From the NCBI GenBank assembly GCA_016794985.1, contig JAEUIQ010000065.1:1-49538 (forward strand): a DNA stretch of 49,538 nucleotides. Reading direction: 5' to 3'. Of the stretch, positions 8,097-17,334 are shown piece by piece; the first letter of the stretch is position 1, and each line of letters begins with the position of its first letter. The notes beneath the pieces were generated by a model. It searched no databases. It saw nothing but the letters and a program-made list of their open reading frames with translations, and was not told the DNA's origin. The position numbers were made by a program, and so were the translations under genes. Origin of the DNA: Planctomycetaceae bacterium (GTDB taxonomy: Bacteria; Planctomycetota; Planctomycetia; Pirellulales; Pirellulaceae).

Positions 8097-11000
8097 TCAC
8101 CACCAAGACCGAAACCGGTCACGCAACAGGGAAATCGTGGCCTCAATGCGGTTGGCGGCCCAAGCTCGCATTAAGTTGGCCGACGTCCTTCTGGTGTATT
8201 CGTGATCCGGTCCGAGCCTTAAACTCAAGGTGTCAAGTAGCGGAATAACATCATCGATTCGTTTTGCTGCTAAATACCCGTCTGCTAAGTTGTGGACACT
8301 GACCATGGTGCTGGGGTGGTCTTCGCCTAGTTGTTTGGTTCGCGCGTTCAAGACTTGTTCCAGCAAAGGTAACGCCTTTTCGATTTGTCCCGCACTTCGA
8401 TAGGCCATCGCCAAGTTGTTTATCAGGCTCAGTACTTGCGGATGCTCAAGTCCAAAGGTCTGCTTAGCTGCTTTGACCGCTTGCTCCAGCAGGGGGACCG
8501 CTTCAGCTGCGCGTTCGTTATCTTGATAGCCGCGAGCCAACGACCCCAGTGTGGCGATCGTATCTGGATGTTCAGCGCCCAGCACCGTGAGCCGAATCTC
8601 CAGAGCCTTCTCCCACAAAGGAAACGCTCGGTCGGTTTGCTCATTCGCGGCATATGCTCCGGCTAAGTTGTGCATGCTTAGCAAGGTATCGGGATGCTCG
8701 GCGCCAAGTTTTTCGATTCGAACTTCTAAGTTCTCTTCAAAGAGTGGCAGTGCCAGGTCCAGTTCTCCCTTGGCGAGATGCGCAACCGCGAGATTGTTGA
8801 TGCTGATCAACGTGTCAGGGTGGTCTGGGCCCAAGATAACCGTGCGACGCTCGACGGCTTGCCGATGCAAAGGCATCGCCTTTTCCATTTGTCCGAGGGA
8901 TCGATAAGCGGACGCCAAGTTGTTGATACTGGCTAAGGTGTCCGGATGGTCGGGACCCAGTTTCGTTTGGAGCAATTCCAGTGATTCCAGCAACAGCGGA
9001 AGTGCCAAATCCAATCTGCCAATCGCACGGTAACCAGCTGCCAAGTTGTTCATTGTCGTGAGGACTTTGGGATCGTCGGGGCCCAATGTGGTGCGGGTAA
9101 GTTCCAGTGTCTCTTTCTTCAAGTCGAGAGCCTTTTCCAATTGCCCAGCCGCCAATAGTCCGTCGGCCAGATTGCTCATGACAGAAAGGAGTAAGAACGG
9201 ATCCGATTCGGCGGCCAACCGGACTTTTTCCAAAGTTTGTTTCCACAGTTGCACCGCTTCCGGAATCCGTCCCGCGGCCTTGTAGCCCATCGCCAAATGA
9301 TTCACACACGCCAGCGTGTCCAAATGATCCGGCCCCAATGCTTCCTTGTACGCCGCCAAAGCTTGCCGAAGTACTTCGATGGCATCTTCTGTTTCCCCTA
9401 ATCCAAGCAGCGACCGCCCGAGAGTGCTCTGCATCGAAGCAACGTCCTGCGGTTCACCGATTTCTGTGGCTTGCAGTTGGGCGATGGCTCGATTCAAGTT
9501 ATCACCGAGCGCATTTCTCAAATCAGAAACTTCCGTATAATTGGCATTCGGATCCAAGTCCGCGAACACGGCGCCAAGTATTTCGTTCCCGTGGCGTGCA
9601 AACGACAAATTGCGTTCTGCGGTTTGAAGTCTGGCCCCGGCCAGCGTTTCGGCAGATTGTGCCCTCTGAGTTTGCGTTTCAGCCAACTGTTTTTGTCGCT
9701 CGGCCTCTTTCCGTTGCCGCTGTTCTTGTTCCAAGGCCTCCTCTTTTTGTTTGGTTTCCCGGCGCGCAATAATGGCCTGCTCCACCGCGTCTTTTTGCGA
9801 TGCTTCCGTATCCGCTAAAGCCTCAGTTAACCGGGCGGCCTGATTCCATAACACGACACTGCTGACGGCTGTGGTCAAAGTCAGCAACCCAACGGCAGTC
9901 GCAACAATTGCGACAATCGCGACGTGACGCTGGCACCACTTTAGCCCGCGCTGCCAACGAGTGGGCGGACGTGCAAGAATGGGTTCGTTTTTGACAAATC
10001 TGCGCAAGTCAGCGGCCAAGTCGGCGGCCGTTTGATATCGATCGGTCGGATCTTTGGCCATCGCTTTGGAGACGATGATCTCCAGTTCAACCGAGAGCGC
10101 CTTGTCCAATTGCCGAATCGACGGCGGTTCGAGGTTCAGGACGTCGTGCAGTAGTTGCTTGCGGTCGCGACTCGAGAAGGCTGGTTGTAGCGTCAAAAGT
10201 TCGTGTAGTGTCACGCCCAGCGAGTAGATGTCGCTGCGATGGTCCACGGCCAAGGAGTGTCCCCCCGCTTGTTCCGGACTCATGTACCGCAGGGTGCCCA
10301 GTAGGTCGCCACTGATCGTCAAGGTGTCATTGGATTCAATATGAGCTAAACCGAAATCGGTCACCCAGATTTTTCCACTTGCGTCAAACATCAAATTTGC
10401 GGGCTTGATGTCACGATGGATCACGCCCGATTCATGCGCGTGATGCAAGGCTTCCGCGACATCGGCAATCGACTGGGCGATCGAGGTGCTCCACCGCGAT
10501 TGAGATTTTGAACGTTCGGTCGAGCCCTTGGCGATCGGCACGGTACCGCGATCACTTGGCGACGCAGCGACTGAGTCTCGCCCCGCTGAGCCACGCCCCG
10601 CTGAGACTTCTGGTCTCGTTTTGGTCGAGTTCTCCAAGGCCCCGTCGTTCAATGGCGTCACTCGAGTGGTTGGCAGTGGTAAGCCCTCCAACTTCAAGTC
10701 AAAATCACGGGGGCCATTTCGTTCTTCGCGTCTTTGTTGAATCACTTTTTCCAGTGACTGACCATCGATGAATTGCATGGCATAAAAGTGAACGCCACGC
10801 TCGCAGCCGACCGAGAACACCGGCACAATGTGGGGGTGTTGCAGTGAAGCGGCCGCGCGGGCTTCATTTTGGAACCGCTGCATACGCCGGGAATCCAGGA
10901 CATTGGCGAACGGGAGAATCTTGAGAGCCACCCGGCGCGCCAAAGGGATCTCTTCGGCCTCGTAGACAACCCCCATGCCGCCGCGACCGACCTCCCGATA

Positions 11001-11276
11001 AATGCGAAACTCTCCAAGCACAGAATCCTTGAGCTCTGGCTGGTTATGGTTCTTTTCGTGAGCGGCATTGGCCGAGCTCGTTGTCAGTTCTGCCATCAAC
11101 TTCAAGGTCGGCAGCAGCTCGAGCAGCCTGGACGCATGGGCCGGTGCGAGCTGCTGAAGTTCTACGATGTCGATTTCGCGCCCCAACTCTAACTCCGCCG
11201 TAATGCGACAGACAAGCTGATCAAAGGTCGGATCCGATTCGGCAGACAGCAACGATCGCAATTGAGAAGGATCCAT
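8097..11276 (-). CDS. Membrane Ser/Thr protein kinase with C-terminal TPR domain (module 2)
   Basis: A 1059-residue paralog of the kinase at 99-3737. The N-terminal region again carries DPTFDQLVCR. The kinase domain spans about 90-435 with GRGGMGVVYEAE near 97, K119, HRDIKPANL at 287-295 and DFG at 307-309. A Ser/Thr/Gly-rich insert (about 182-262) contains the same TVP(I/M)A(K/N)GSTERSK motif as kinase 1. One membrane segment lies at about 451-477, followed by a charged Gln/Glu-rich coiled coil and about ten 42-residue TPRs with the LGxDHPDTLxSxNNLA pattern. The start at 11276 shares one base with the sigma stop. Most likely a membrane signalling kinase coupled to its sigma factor, with the TPRs as partner-binding surface (inference). 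Confidence 0.94.
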   Translation of the reverse strand: MDPSQLRSLLSAESDPTFDQLVCRITAELELGREIDIVELQQLAPAHASRLLELLPTLKLMAELTTSSANAAHEKNHNQPELKDSVLGEFRIYREVGRGGMGVVYEAEEIPLARRVALKILPFANVLDSRRMQRFQNEARAAASLQHPHIVPVFSVGCERGVHFYAMQFIDGQSLEKVIQQRREERNGPRDFDLKLEGLPLPTTRVTPLNDGALENSTKTRPEVSAGRGSAGRDSVAASPSDRGTVPIAKGSTERSKSQSRWSTSIAQSIADVAEALHHAHESGVIHRDIKPANLMFDASGKIWVTDFGLAHIESNDTLTISGDLLGTLRYMSPEQAGGHSLAVDHRSDIYSLGVTLHELLTLQPAFSSRDRKQLLHDVLNLEPPSIRQLDKALSVELEIIVSKAMAKDPTDRYQTAADLAADLRRFVKNEPILARPPTRWQRGLKWCQRHVAIVAIVATAVGLLTLTTAVSSVVLWNQAARLTEALADTEASQKDAVEQAIIARRETKQKEEALEQEQRQRKEAERQKQLAETQTQRAQSAETLAGARLQTAERNLSFARHGNEILGAVFADLDPNANYTEVSDLRNALGDNLNRAIAQLQATEIGEPQDVASMQSTLGRSLLGLGETEDAIEVLRQALAAYKEALGPDHLDTLACVNHLAMGYKAAGRIPEAVQLWKQTLEKVRLAAESDPFLLLSVMSNLADGLLAAGQLEKALDLKKETLELTRTTLGPDDPKVLTTMNNLAAGYRAIGRLDLALPLLLESLELLQTKLGPDHPDTLASINNLASAYRSLGQMEKAMPLHRQAVERRTVILGPDHPDTLISINNLAVAHLAKGELDLALPLFEENLEVRIEKLGAEHPDTLLSMHNLAGAYAANEQTDRAFPLWEKALEIRLTVLGAEHPDTIATLGSLARGYQDNERAAEAVPLLEQAVKAAKQTFGLEHPQVLSLINNLAMAYRSAGQIEKALPLLEQVLNARTKQLGEDHPSTMVSVHNLADGYLAAKRIDDVIPLLDTLSLRLGPDHEYTRRTSANLMRAWAANRIEATISLLRDRFRSWW

Positions 11277-11902
11277 TAACTGAGCTCTACATTCTTTAGC
11301 TTGAGGATTGAGTGGAGTCGTTCGATTGCCCGCCGATACCGCGACCGCACCGCCTCGGCTCCCAGATTTAGGATTGCTGCGATTTCGTCAAATTGTAAGT
11401 CCTCTAAGTGGCGCAGCACGACGATTTGCCGATAATGTTCTGGCAAGGTTTGTAAAGATATCATTAACTCGTGGTGCCGTTCTTCGCGAATTTCGCGTTG
11501 ACTCGGGCTCGATTCGCGCGCCGCGACCCATTCGGCCAATTGAAACACGGACTGATCCGTCGCGATTTCGCCACCAGCCTCTTCTCGCTTGACGCTTCGC
11601 TTCGCGGCACCGATGTGGTGACGATGCAAGTCGATCAATCGTTGTCGGGCCAACTGTCTCAACCAAGGATAAAACGGAAATTCGGCCCGCTTCGCGAAAT
11701 CAGGCAACTTACCGGCGGCTTCGGCCAACGCTTCTTGGACAACATCCGAAGCATCGGCGCGACCGGCCACGCGCGGATCCATGTAGATGTCCACCATCCG
11801 CCGCAAACGGGAGCGATACCGATCTAGCAGTTGGTTTATTGCGGCTTTGTCCCCTTCCGCCACTTGCGCTAACAGACTGTCGGTATCGTCCGGTCTTTTC
11901 AT
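11276..11902 (-). CDS. ECF-type RNA polymerase sigma factor (module 2)
   Basis: A 208-residue ECF-like sigma factor, paralogous to the one at 3737-4360. Region 2 (ASDVVQEALAEAAGKLPDFAKRAEFP) and region 4 (EHYRQIVVLRHLEDLQFDEIAAIL, EAVRSRYRRAIERLHSIL) are intact. The frame is open to 11956, but I prefer the internal ATG at 11902 (MKRPDDTDSLL): it matches the length of the paralog and has AGAGG about 11 bases upstream. Its stop overlaps the kinase start by one base, as in module 1. The divergent neighbour at 12067 is an unrelated metabolic gene. Confidence 0.9.
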   Translation of the reverse strand: MKRPDDTDSLLAQVAEGDKAAINQLLDRYRSRLRRMVDIYMDPRVAGRADASDVVQEALAEAAGKLPDFAKRAEFPFYPWLRQLARQRLIDLHRHHIGAAKRSVKREEAGGEIATDQSVFQLAEWVAARESSPSQREIREERHHELMISLQTLPEHYRQIVVLRHLEDLQFDEIAAILNLGAEAVRSRYRRAIERLHSILKLKNVELS

Positions 11903-12066
11903 CAGTTCAGTTACCTCTGCCCATGCTCTGACGAGTCGTTGTCGTTGCACTTCCATTCCGATGGATGTCAGGTTACAGTTTGACGCGAGAGGCGCTATTT
12001 CGCTATTGGGCTAGTTGACCGATTTCGACTCCTCCGCAACTCCAAGCCGCGAAAGGTACGAAACTA

Positions 12067-13284
12067 GTGGATCGTGACAAATTTCCAACTTTGGAAGAAG
12101 TCTGTCTTGCCAACCCCGTCTCGGCGAACCTTTCGACCCATCCGAGCAGCCCTGCGATTTACCTAGCCGCAACTTACGCCTGCGCCAACCCAAGCCAAGC
12201 GAATCGTATTCTGGGTGGCGAAGAGGCGGGCTTTGCCTATCAACGTGATGCACACCCCAATGGGCAGCGATTGGCGGAGAAATTTCGACTACTGCACCAC
12301 GCCGATCAAGCCTTGGTGACCAATAGTGGAATGGCGGCGTTGTCGGCGATCGTTTTGCACCAACTGCGGGTCGGCGATCATTGCCTCATTAGCCGCTACT
12401 TGTACGGACGCAGCAGTGTGCTGGTTCAACAGGAGCTTCCAAAGTTTGGCATTGAAGTCGCCGAATTTGATCCCACGGATTTGGCTTCGATCCGACGTAA
12501 TGTTCGTCCTGGCCAGACCAAGATGCTGTTTGTGGAGACGATTGCCAACCCCTTGTTGCAAGTTGCCGACTTGCCCGCGATTGTTGCTCTAGGAAGTGAA
12601 TTCCGATTTCAAGTCGCCGTGGACAACACCTTTGCCACTCCGTATTGGTGCCGCCCCTTGGAATTGGGTGTCGATTGGGTTTGGGAGAGCGTTAGCAAAA
12701 TGCTCAACGGCCATAGCGATTTGATGATGGGCATGGTCTGCGGCAAAGATAGCCATTGGGGAAGAATCCGCCAAGTTGCATCCACATGGGGATTGGGTGC
12801 GGCACCGTGGGATTGCTTTCTCGCCGAACGAGGACTTACCACCTTCGGTTTAAGAATCGAACGCGCCAGTCACAATGCAAGTCAAGCAGCACAGTTTTTA
12901 TCCGCTCAACCCCAAGTCAAACATGTCTTCTACCCAAGTCTAACTCACCACCCAACCCAATCCAACTTGAAGTCCATCGCCAATACCCCCGCATGGACCA
13001 GCAACTCAACCAATGCCGCTGGGAATGTCGTCGCGTTCGAACTTGACTTGCAGCAATGCTCGGTCGAAGAGTTCATTTCCGCCAGCGGCATTGCTTACTT
13101 TCCGTCGCTTGGCGAGTGTGGCACCACGCTCAGTCACCCCTGTAGCAGTAGTCATCGACATTTGACCGAAGATCAACAACAATCCCTGGGCATTTATCCC
13201 GGTACCCTTCGACTTTCATTTGGCATTGAACCGTTTGAGACATTACGAGAAAAAATTCTAGCTGGTTTCAATTGCTTGCGTTAA
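12067..13284 (+). CDS. Cys/Met-metabolism PLP-dependent enzyme (cystathionine gamma-synthase/lyase family)
   Basis: A 405-residue fold-type I PLP enzyme of the transsulfuration family. Visible family residues are Y58/R60 in FAYQRDAHPNG (phosphate binding from the neighbouring subunit), VTNSGMAA near 84, D186 in VDNTFATP (pyridine nitrogen) and the Schiff-base lysine K211 in SVSKMLNGHSD. It would catalyse gamma-replacement or beta/gamma-elimination on cystathionine, homoserine esters or methionine; substrate cannot be fixed from sequence alone. The start is GTG at 12067, with AAAGG about 10 bases upstream. It stands alone, divergent from sigma 2, with no other methionine or cysteine gene nearby. 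Confidence 0.92.
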   Translation: MDRDKFPTLEEVCLANPVSANLSTHPSSPAIYLAATYACANPSQANRILGGEEAGFAYQRDAHPNGQRLAEKFRLLHHADQALVTNSGMAALSAIVLHQLRVGDHCLISRYLYGRSSVLVQQELPKFGIEVAEFDPTDLASIRRNVRPGQTKMLFVETIANPLLQVADLPAIVALGSEFRFQVAVDNTFATPYWCRPLELGVDWVWESVSKMLNGHSDLMMGMVCGKDSHWGRIRQVASTWGLGAAPWDCFLAERGLTTFGLRIERASHNASQAAQFLSAQPQVKHVFYPSLTHHPTQSNLKSIANTPAWTSNSTNAAGNVVAFELDLQQCSVEEFISASGIAYFPSLGECGTTLSHPCSSSHRHLTEDQQQSLGIYPGTLRLSFGIEPFETLREKILAGFNCLR

Positions 13285-13589
13285 ATTTTGTGTCGGCCTT
13301 TCGGGACTTTTTCGGATGAGATGTCGCTCTAACCGGTGACTGGAGCACACAGGCTAGGGTTGTTTGGACCGGTTCGGGCTTATGCGCACAGGAATCTCTT
13401 CACCGCGTTGCTCGCATTTCAGTGCCTACATTCCTCTGCCTACCGTCATTGCTGATATTCCGTTGCCGATATTCCGTTGCCAGCTTTACCCGAATCACGT
13501 TTTTGCTCGCGTGGCAACCAAGCGACCAAAGCGAATCGCAAGAGAATTAAGGCAAGGGAATGCCGCGACGGTTTTGCCAAAATCTTGGG
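13285..13589. other. Intergenic region containing repeat copy A
   Basis: 305 bases between the 3' end of the PLP enzyme gene (plus) and the 3' end of the VCBS protein gene (minus). The first part holds one copy of a 92-bp dispersed repeat. A short local duplication, GATATTCCGTTGCC, occurs twice near 13454-13481. No gene is supported here. Confidence 0.5.
13288..13379 (+). repeat. Dispersed intergenic repeat, copy A
   Basis: Aligns without gaps over 92 bases with 23889-23980 (offset 10601) with 21 mismatches, about 77 percent identity by hand count. Shared blocks include GGATGAGA, CTCTAAC, AGGGTTGTTT and TTCGGGC. Weaker similarity seems to continue downstream with small gaps. Both copies lie outside genes and in the same orientation. 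Confidence 0.75.
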
Positions 13590-14852
13590 CTACCCGCCAA
13601 GGTTCCAATAGATACGTGCGTTCTTCGTTTGTCGCCCAACCGCAACAATATCCAAGCGGCCATCGCCGTCTAAATCCGCTACGCACAAGTCTTCAATCGC
13701 CACGTTTCCTTCATCGATCAAGGTTCTTTTCCACGCTCCGGATTCTTGTTGACGATAGACTCGCAAACCTCGGCGAGTTGTAAACGTATCGCCCGCGTTT
13801 GGGTTGGGATCGTCACGGACACCAACAACCAATTCTTGCGTGCCGTCGCCGTCCAAGTCCGCAAATCGAATGCCGTGTCCCCAGCGGAGTTCATTATCAA
13901 CAACGCTTCGTACGTAAGAGAAGGCTTGTTCCGGATCGGGTTTGCCAGGCGTATACACCACGACTTGGTTGCCATGCCATGGTTCAATGGTGGCAATTAG
14001 TCCGCGCTGATCCGCAGAACGATCGATTTCACTGGCACCACGATTCGAGCTGGGATTCCTTTGGTCGGCTGCGTGAATCAGGCGAGTTGCCCATTTGTCG
14101 TTTGGGCCCTCCGGATGCACCAGACTAATTCCTTCGTAACTTGCGACCAGCAACGACTGGCCAGGACGGGCGAACCCACCGTCAAACCCCGCACAGAAAT
14201 TATGGGCGACATGCAACTCGCGAGAAAGAACTTCCGGCCGCCAATTCGCTTTGTCCTCGGGTTTGCCGGGGACCTTTAGAGAAACGATTTGCAACGGGCG
14301 GCCATCGGCCCAATTGTTCTGGCTTGTGGCACCACTGCCCATCAATGGCACGTGAACAATTTCCAACCGTCCATCGCCATCGATATCCAAACAACGCACA
14401 CGGTGAACCGTTGGTTCATCACAAGGCAACTCGTGGATCGCCCAGGTCTGTGTGGGGTCCATGCGTCGCTTCAACCAAACCAATTGGCCAGGGATCGTCG
14501 TGTTGAATGGTTTCCAACCGGCACCGACAACCAATTCCGGCAGGCCATCTTGATCGATATCGATCGCGGCAACGGAAACATTATCGGGTTGAGTCTGTCC
14601 ATCTAGGATAACAAACTTCGGCCATGCCTGTTCGCGTTGGCCAGGGTTCTGATACCACACGATCTGCAACTGATCGGCCACAACAAGGTCTAGATCGTGG
14701 TCGCCATCGATGTCGGTTGCAATGACCGCGTAACCGATCGCTAACTCACGATCCAGTTCCTGGACCACAAACTGGGGCTCGTCCCACGCCCAAAGCGAAT
14801 GAGACAAAAGCACCCAGCTCCAACTGAAAAACGTGATCGCGCGGCCTCGCAT
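13590..14852 (-). CDS. Exported FG-GAP/VCBS repeat protein
   Basis: A 420-residue protein with an N-terminal signal peptide (about 1-22, ending at LWAWDE) and five integrin-like FG-GAP/VCBS repeats. Each is recognisable by a calcium-binding DxDxDG-type core: TDIDGDHDLDLVV, IDIDQDGLPELVV, LDIDGDGRLEIV, ADLDGDGTQELVV and ADLDGDGRLDIVAV. These should fold as a beta-propeller in the periplasm or outside the cell. No catalytic domain is visible. It begins 4 bases after the end of the upstream protease gene on the same strand, so the two are probably cotranscribed. Function unknown; the family often binds sugars or proteins. Confidence 0.86.
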   Translation of the reverse strand: MRGRAITFFSWSWVLLSHSLWAWDEPQFVVQELDRELAIGYAVIATDIDGDHDLDLVVADQLQIVWYQNPGQREQAWPKFVILDGQTQPDNVSVAAIDIDQDGLPELVVGAGWKPFNTTIPGQLVWLKRRMDPTQTWAIHELPCDEPTVHRVRCLDIDGDGRLEIVHVPLMGSGATSQNNWADGRPLQIVSLKVPGKPEDKANWRPEVLSRELHVAHNFCAGFDGGFARPGQSLLVASYEGISLVHPEGPNDKWATRLIHAADQRNPSSNRGASEIDRSADQRGLIATIEPWHGNQVVVYTPGKPDPEQAFSYVRSVVDNELRWGHGIRFADLDGDGTQELVVGVRDDPNPNAGDTFTTRRGLRVYRQQESGAWKRTLIDEGNVAIEDLCVADLDGDGRLDIVAVGRQTKNARIYWNLGG

Positions 14853-14856
14853 TGGA

Positions 14857-17031
14857 CTACGACTTTTTCATCATTTGCGAATAGTCCGCGGCAATCTGTA
14901 GAATTTCATCCAGGTAGAAATCGCGTTGAATTTCGGTGCTTGGACCTTCCACTTGTTTGTTGACCGTGTCCTCGTCCTGCTTCTCCGCGTTAAACTCTTC
15001 ACGTTCTGCCAAATACGCTGCTTTGTTCAGGGTGACGGTCTTGCGTTGCTTCTGATCCACATACCGCTGGATGTCACGCTCCAATCGTTGGAAGTCGCTC
15101 GATTGGCTGCGACGTTGGACGCTGTTTTCAGTTAGTTTCGCCACGACCTCTGGTCCAGCCATATTCAATTTGGTGAACCGGGCAGAGGGAACTTTGTCGA
15201 AAGCCATTGCATAATCCAAGTCACCTTCGGCCACATCCATTTGAGCCGTAATCGAGGGTAACGTCACATCTGCCAAAACACCTCGCAGTTGAGTGCTGTC
15301 TCCACCCGGTCGATAAAACTGTTGAATGGTCAGCTTCAACGCTCCGAGCGTTGTCGAAGAAGCTGCTTCGCGACTGCGATCGTACTGAGCTGCCAAGTTC
15401 AAGAGGTTCTGTACAGTCCCCTTTCCGTGGGTCGCTGGGTCACCGACGACAATGCCTCGATTGTAGTCTTGAATTGCTCCTGCCAAAATCTCACTGGCGC
15501 TGGCGCTGAACTTGCTCGTGACGACGACCAATGGGCCAGCCCAGGAAACGCTGCCGCTGGTGTCGTCCAGTTGCTCGATTTGTCCCAAGGGATCTTTGAC
15601 TTGGACAATTGGGCCACGGTCAATAAATAGGCCTGTGCAATCGATTGCTTCTCGCAAACTACCACCGCCGTTCATGCGGAGGTCCAAGACGACCGAGTCG
15701 ACGTTTTCCGTCTTGAATTGTTCGAGAAGCTTTTGAACATCGCGAGTGGTGCTGCGAAAATCACCAGCTTGGGTTCGAGCGCCTTCCATGTCCGAGTAAA
15801 AGCTTGGGAGGTCGATCACCCCAACTTTGAACGGAGTACCGTCGGCCTTTTGCCCTTGTTCGAACACTTTTCCTCTGGCAGCGCTGTCCGTCAACTCGAT
15901 CTTTTCTCGAGTGATCGAAATGGTCTTCAGTCCGCCACCATCTTTCTTTAGAACATTGAGGCGAACATTGGTGCCGGCTTTGCCGCGAATCATCGCAACC
16001 ACATCTTTGAGCCGCATGTCGGTCACGTCGACCATTTCGCCGCTGGTGTCTTGCCCAACAGCCACGATCTTGTCATCCACTTGAATCTCGCCACTGCGAT
16101 CCGCTGCTCCGCCCGGAACAATCCGTTTGATGGTGGTCAAGCCATCGTCCGTGCTTTGCAGTGTTGCACCGATGCCTTCCAGATTCAATCGCATTTGAAT
16201 CATGAAGTCGTCGTAACTGGTCGGCGACATATAACTTGTGTGTGGATCAAAGCAGGTGGTGATTGCCGAGAGATAGAGCTCGACAACATCTTCGTCGATA
16301 AACTGGCTCATACGCCGGTTCAAGGCTTTGTATCGTCGATGCAGCTTGTCGCGCGAGCTAATGTTCTCAAACGAAGCGTCGGCCTTGCTCGGATCCTCGG
16401 CCATGTTCTTTTCGTTTTCTTCGCGTTCGATTTCCAGCAACATGAACGAATACTTGATCCGTTGGCGCCAGCGTTCCTTCATTTCTTCCTCGGTCGCGCA
16501 GTACTGAATCAGTTTGGCATCGGCGGTCAGTTCCTCGTTTACCGAAAAGTCAAAATCCGAGTCAATCCATTCGTCGGCGATTACCACCATTTCCTGGACT
16601 CGCTTGAGATAGCGATTAAAGATATCGAAGGCGAGATCGTACTTGCCTTCGGGCCAGGCCTTGAGAATCTCGTCCGATCGCTTCGAGAACTCTTCAATAT
16701 CGGACTGGTAGAAGTAGAGCTTCATCGGATCCAGGTTGCGGAAGTACATCTTTAGCCCTTCCGAAGCCATGGCGCTGTCGAATTTCTTCTTCGACAAGTG
16801 GTACTGATTCATCAGTTGGAACGTGTCGCGTCCCACGATCCTCAGCAGCGTATTTTTCGGCTTGAGTTCATCCGTCTGCGGGACAGAATCTTGCTCGTTG
16901 TCGTAGGCCGTCGTGGTAAAGCCGACATTTGTGATCGTTCCACTCACTTCGTCCGCAGTCGAGGCCCGCCATGCTCCGGCCAAAACAAAAACGGAAAGAC
17001 TGGCCAGATACACCACCGATCGCAAACGCAT
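14857..17031 (-). CDS. prc: Tail-specific (carboxy-terminal processing) S41 protease
   Basis: A 724-residue periplasmic protease of the Prc/Tsp type, larger than the usual CtpA proteins. The signal peptide is at about 1-25. An N-terminal helical domain precedes a PDZ domain at about 285-365 (GIGATL, GGAADRSGEIQVDDKIVAVG), and the S41 core follows at about 400-590. The catalytic set is Ser511 in FSASASEI, Asp522 and Lys537 in HGKGTVQ, matching the spacing of E. coli Prc Ser452/Asp463/Lys477. The C-terminal helical tail corresponds to the Prc C-terminal domain. I chose the ATG at 17031 because it starts the signal peptide; the frame is open to 17115. It degrades or trims proteins from their C terminus in the periplasm (family knowledge). 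Confidence 0.92.
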   Translation of the reverse strand: MRLRSVVYLASLSVFVLAGAWRASTADEVSGTITNVGFTTTAYDNEQDSVPQTDELKPKNTLLRIVGRDTFQLMNQYHLSKKKFDSAMASEGLKMYFRNLDPMKLYFYQSDIEEFSKRSDEILKAWPEGKYDLAFDIFNRYLKRVQEMVVIADEWIDSDFDFSVNEELTADAKLIQYCATEEEMKERWRQRIKYSFMLLEIEREENEKNMAEDPSKADASFENISSRDKLHRRYKALNRRMSQFIDEDVVELYLSAITTCFDPHTSYMSPTSYDDFMIQMRLNLEGIGATLQSTDDGLTTIKRIVPGGAADRSGEIQVDDKIVAVGQDTSGEMVDVTDMRLKDVVAMIRGKAGTNVRLNVLKKDGGGLKTISITREKIELTDSAARGKVFEQGQKADGTPFKVGVIDLPSFYSDMEGARTQAGDFRSTTRDVQKLLEQFKTENVDSVVLDLRMNGGGSLREAIDCTGLFIDRGPIVQVKDPLGQIEQLDDTSGSVSWAGPLVVVTSKFSASASEILAGAIQDYNRGIVVGDPATHGKGTVQNLLNLAAQYDRSREAASSTTLGALKLTIQQFYRPGGDSTQLRGVLADVTLPSITAQMDVAEGDLDYAMAFDKVPSARFTKLNMAGPEVVAKLTENSVQRRSQSSDFQRLERDIQRYVDQKQRKTVTLNKAAYLAEREEFNAEKQDEDTVNKQVEGPSTEIQRDFYLDEILQIAADYSQMMKKS

Positions 17032-17258
17032 TTCTATGTTCCTGCGAAAAACAGACCACTTTCGTCCGCTGGGGAAATCCCAACGGGCGCCCATGCCCGG
17101 GAGCCCTCGCTCCACTCTGCCACCTAGTTGCCAATGGTAGACCCTTCTTTCGCTCCAATCAAGATTGATCCGTCGTCCGCCGGGCCGTCACGGAAGGATT
17201 CCCGCAGTTCCACCATTTCCGCAACTTGCTTCATTTTTCCTCTGGTGAGTTAATTTTT

Positions 17259-17306
17259 TAGCGCCTTGTATTGACAGTTGAAATTTTAGCGCTATTATTG
17301 TAGCGC
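17259..17306 (+). promoter_or_regulatory. Promoter with BlaI-type operator half sites
   Basis: A sigma70-like promoter, TTGACA at 17271-17276 and TATTAT at 17293-17298 with a 16-base spacer, precedes the BlaI gene. The motif TAGCGC occurs three times around it: 17259-17264, 17287-17292 and 17301-17306. The last two form an inverted repeat (TAGCGCTA, 6 bases, TAGCGCAA) across the -10 box. This placement is what a dimeric autorepressor needs. The sequence differs from the classical TACA/TGTA operators of staphylococcal BlaI/MecI, so the assignment is inference from position and symmetry. Confidence 0.7.
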
Positions 17307-17334
17307 AATGTCCACGGGTCTCGGGAGGAGTATG

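Noticed and set aside
14000..14506. Several overlapping plus-strand frames of about 100-120 residues
   Set aside because: All are antisense to the VCBS repeat gene, whose calcium-binding motifs clearly identify the coding strand.
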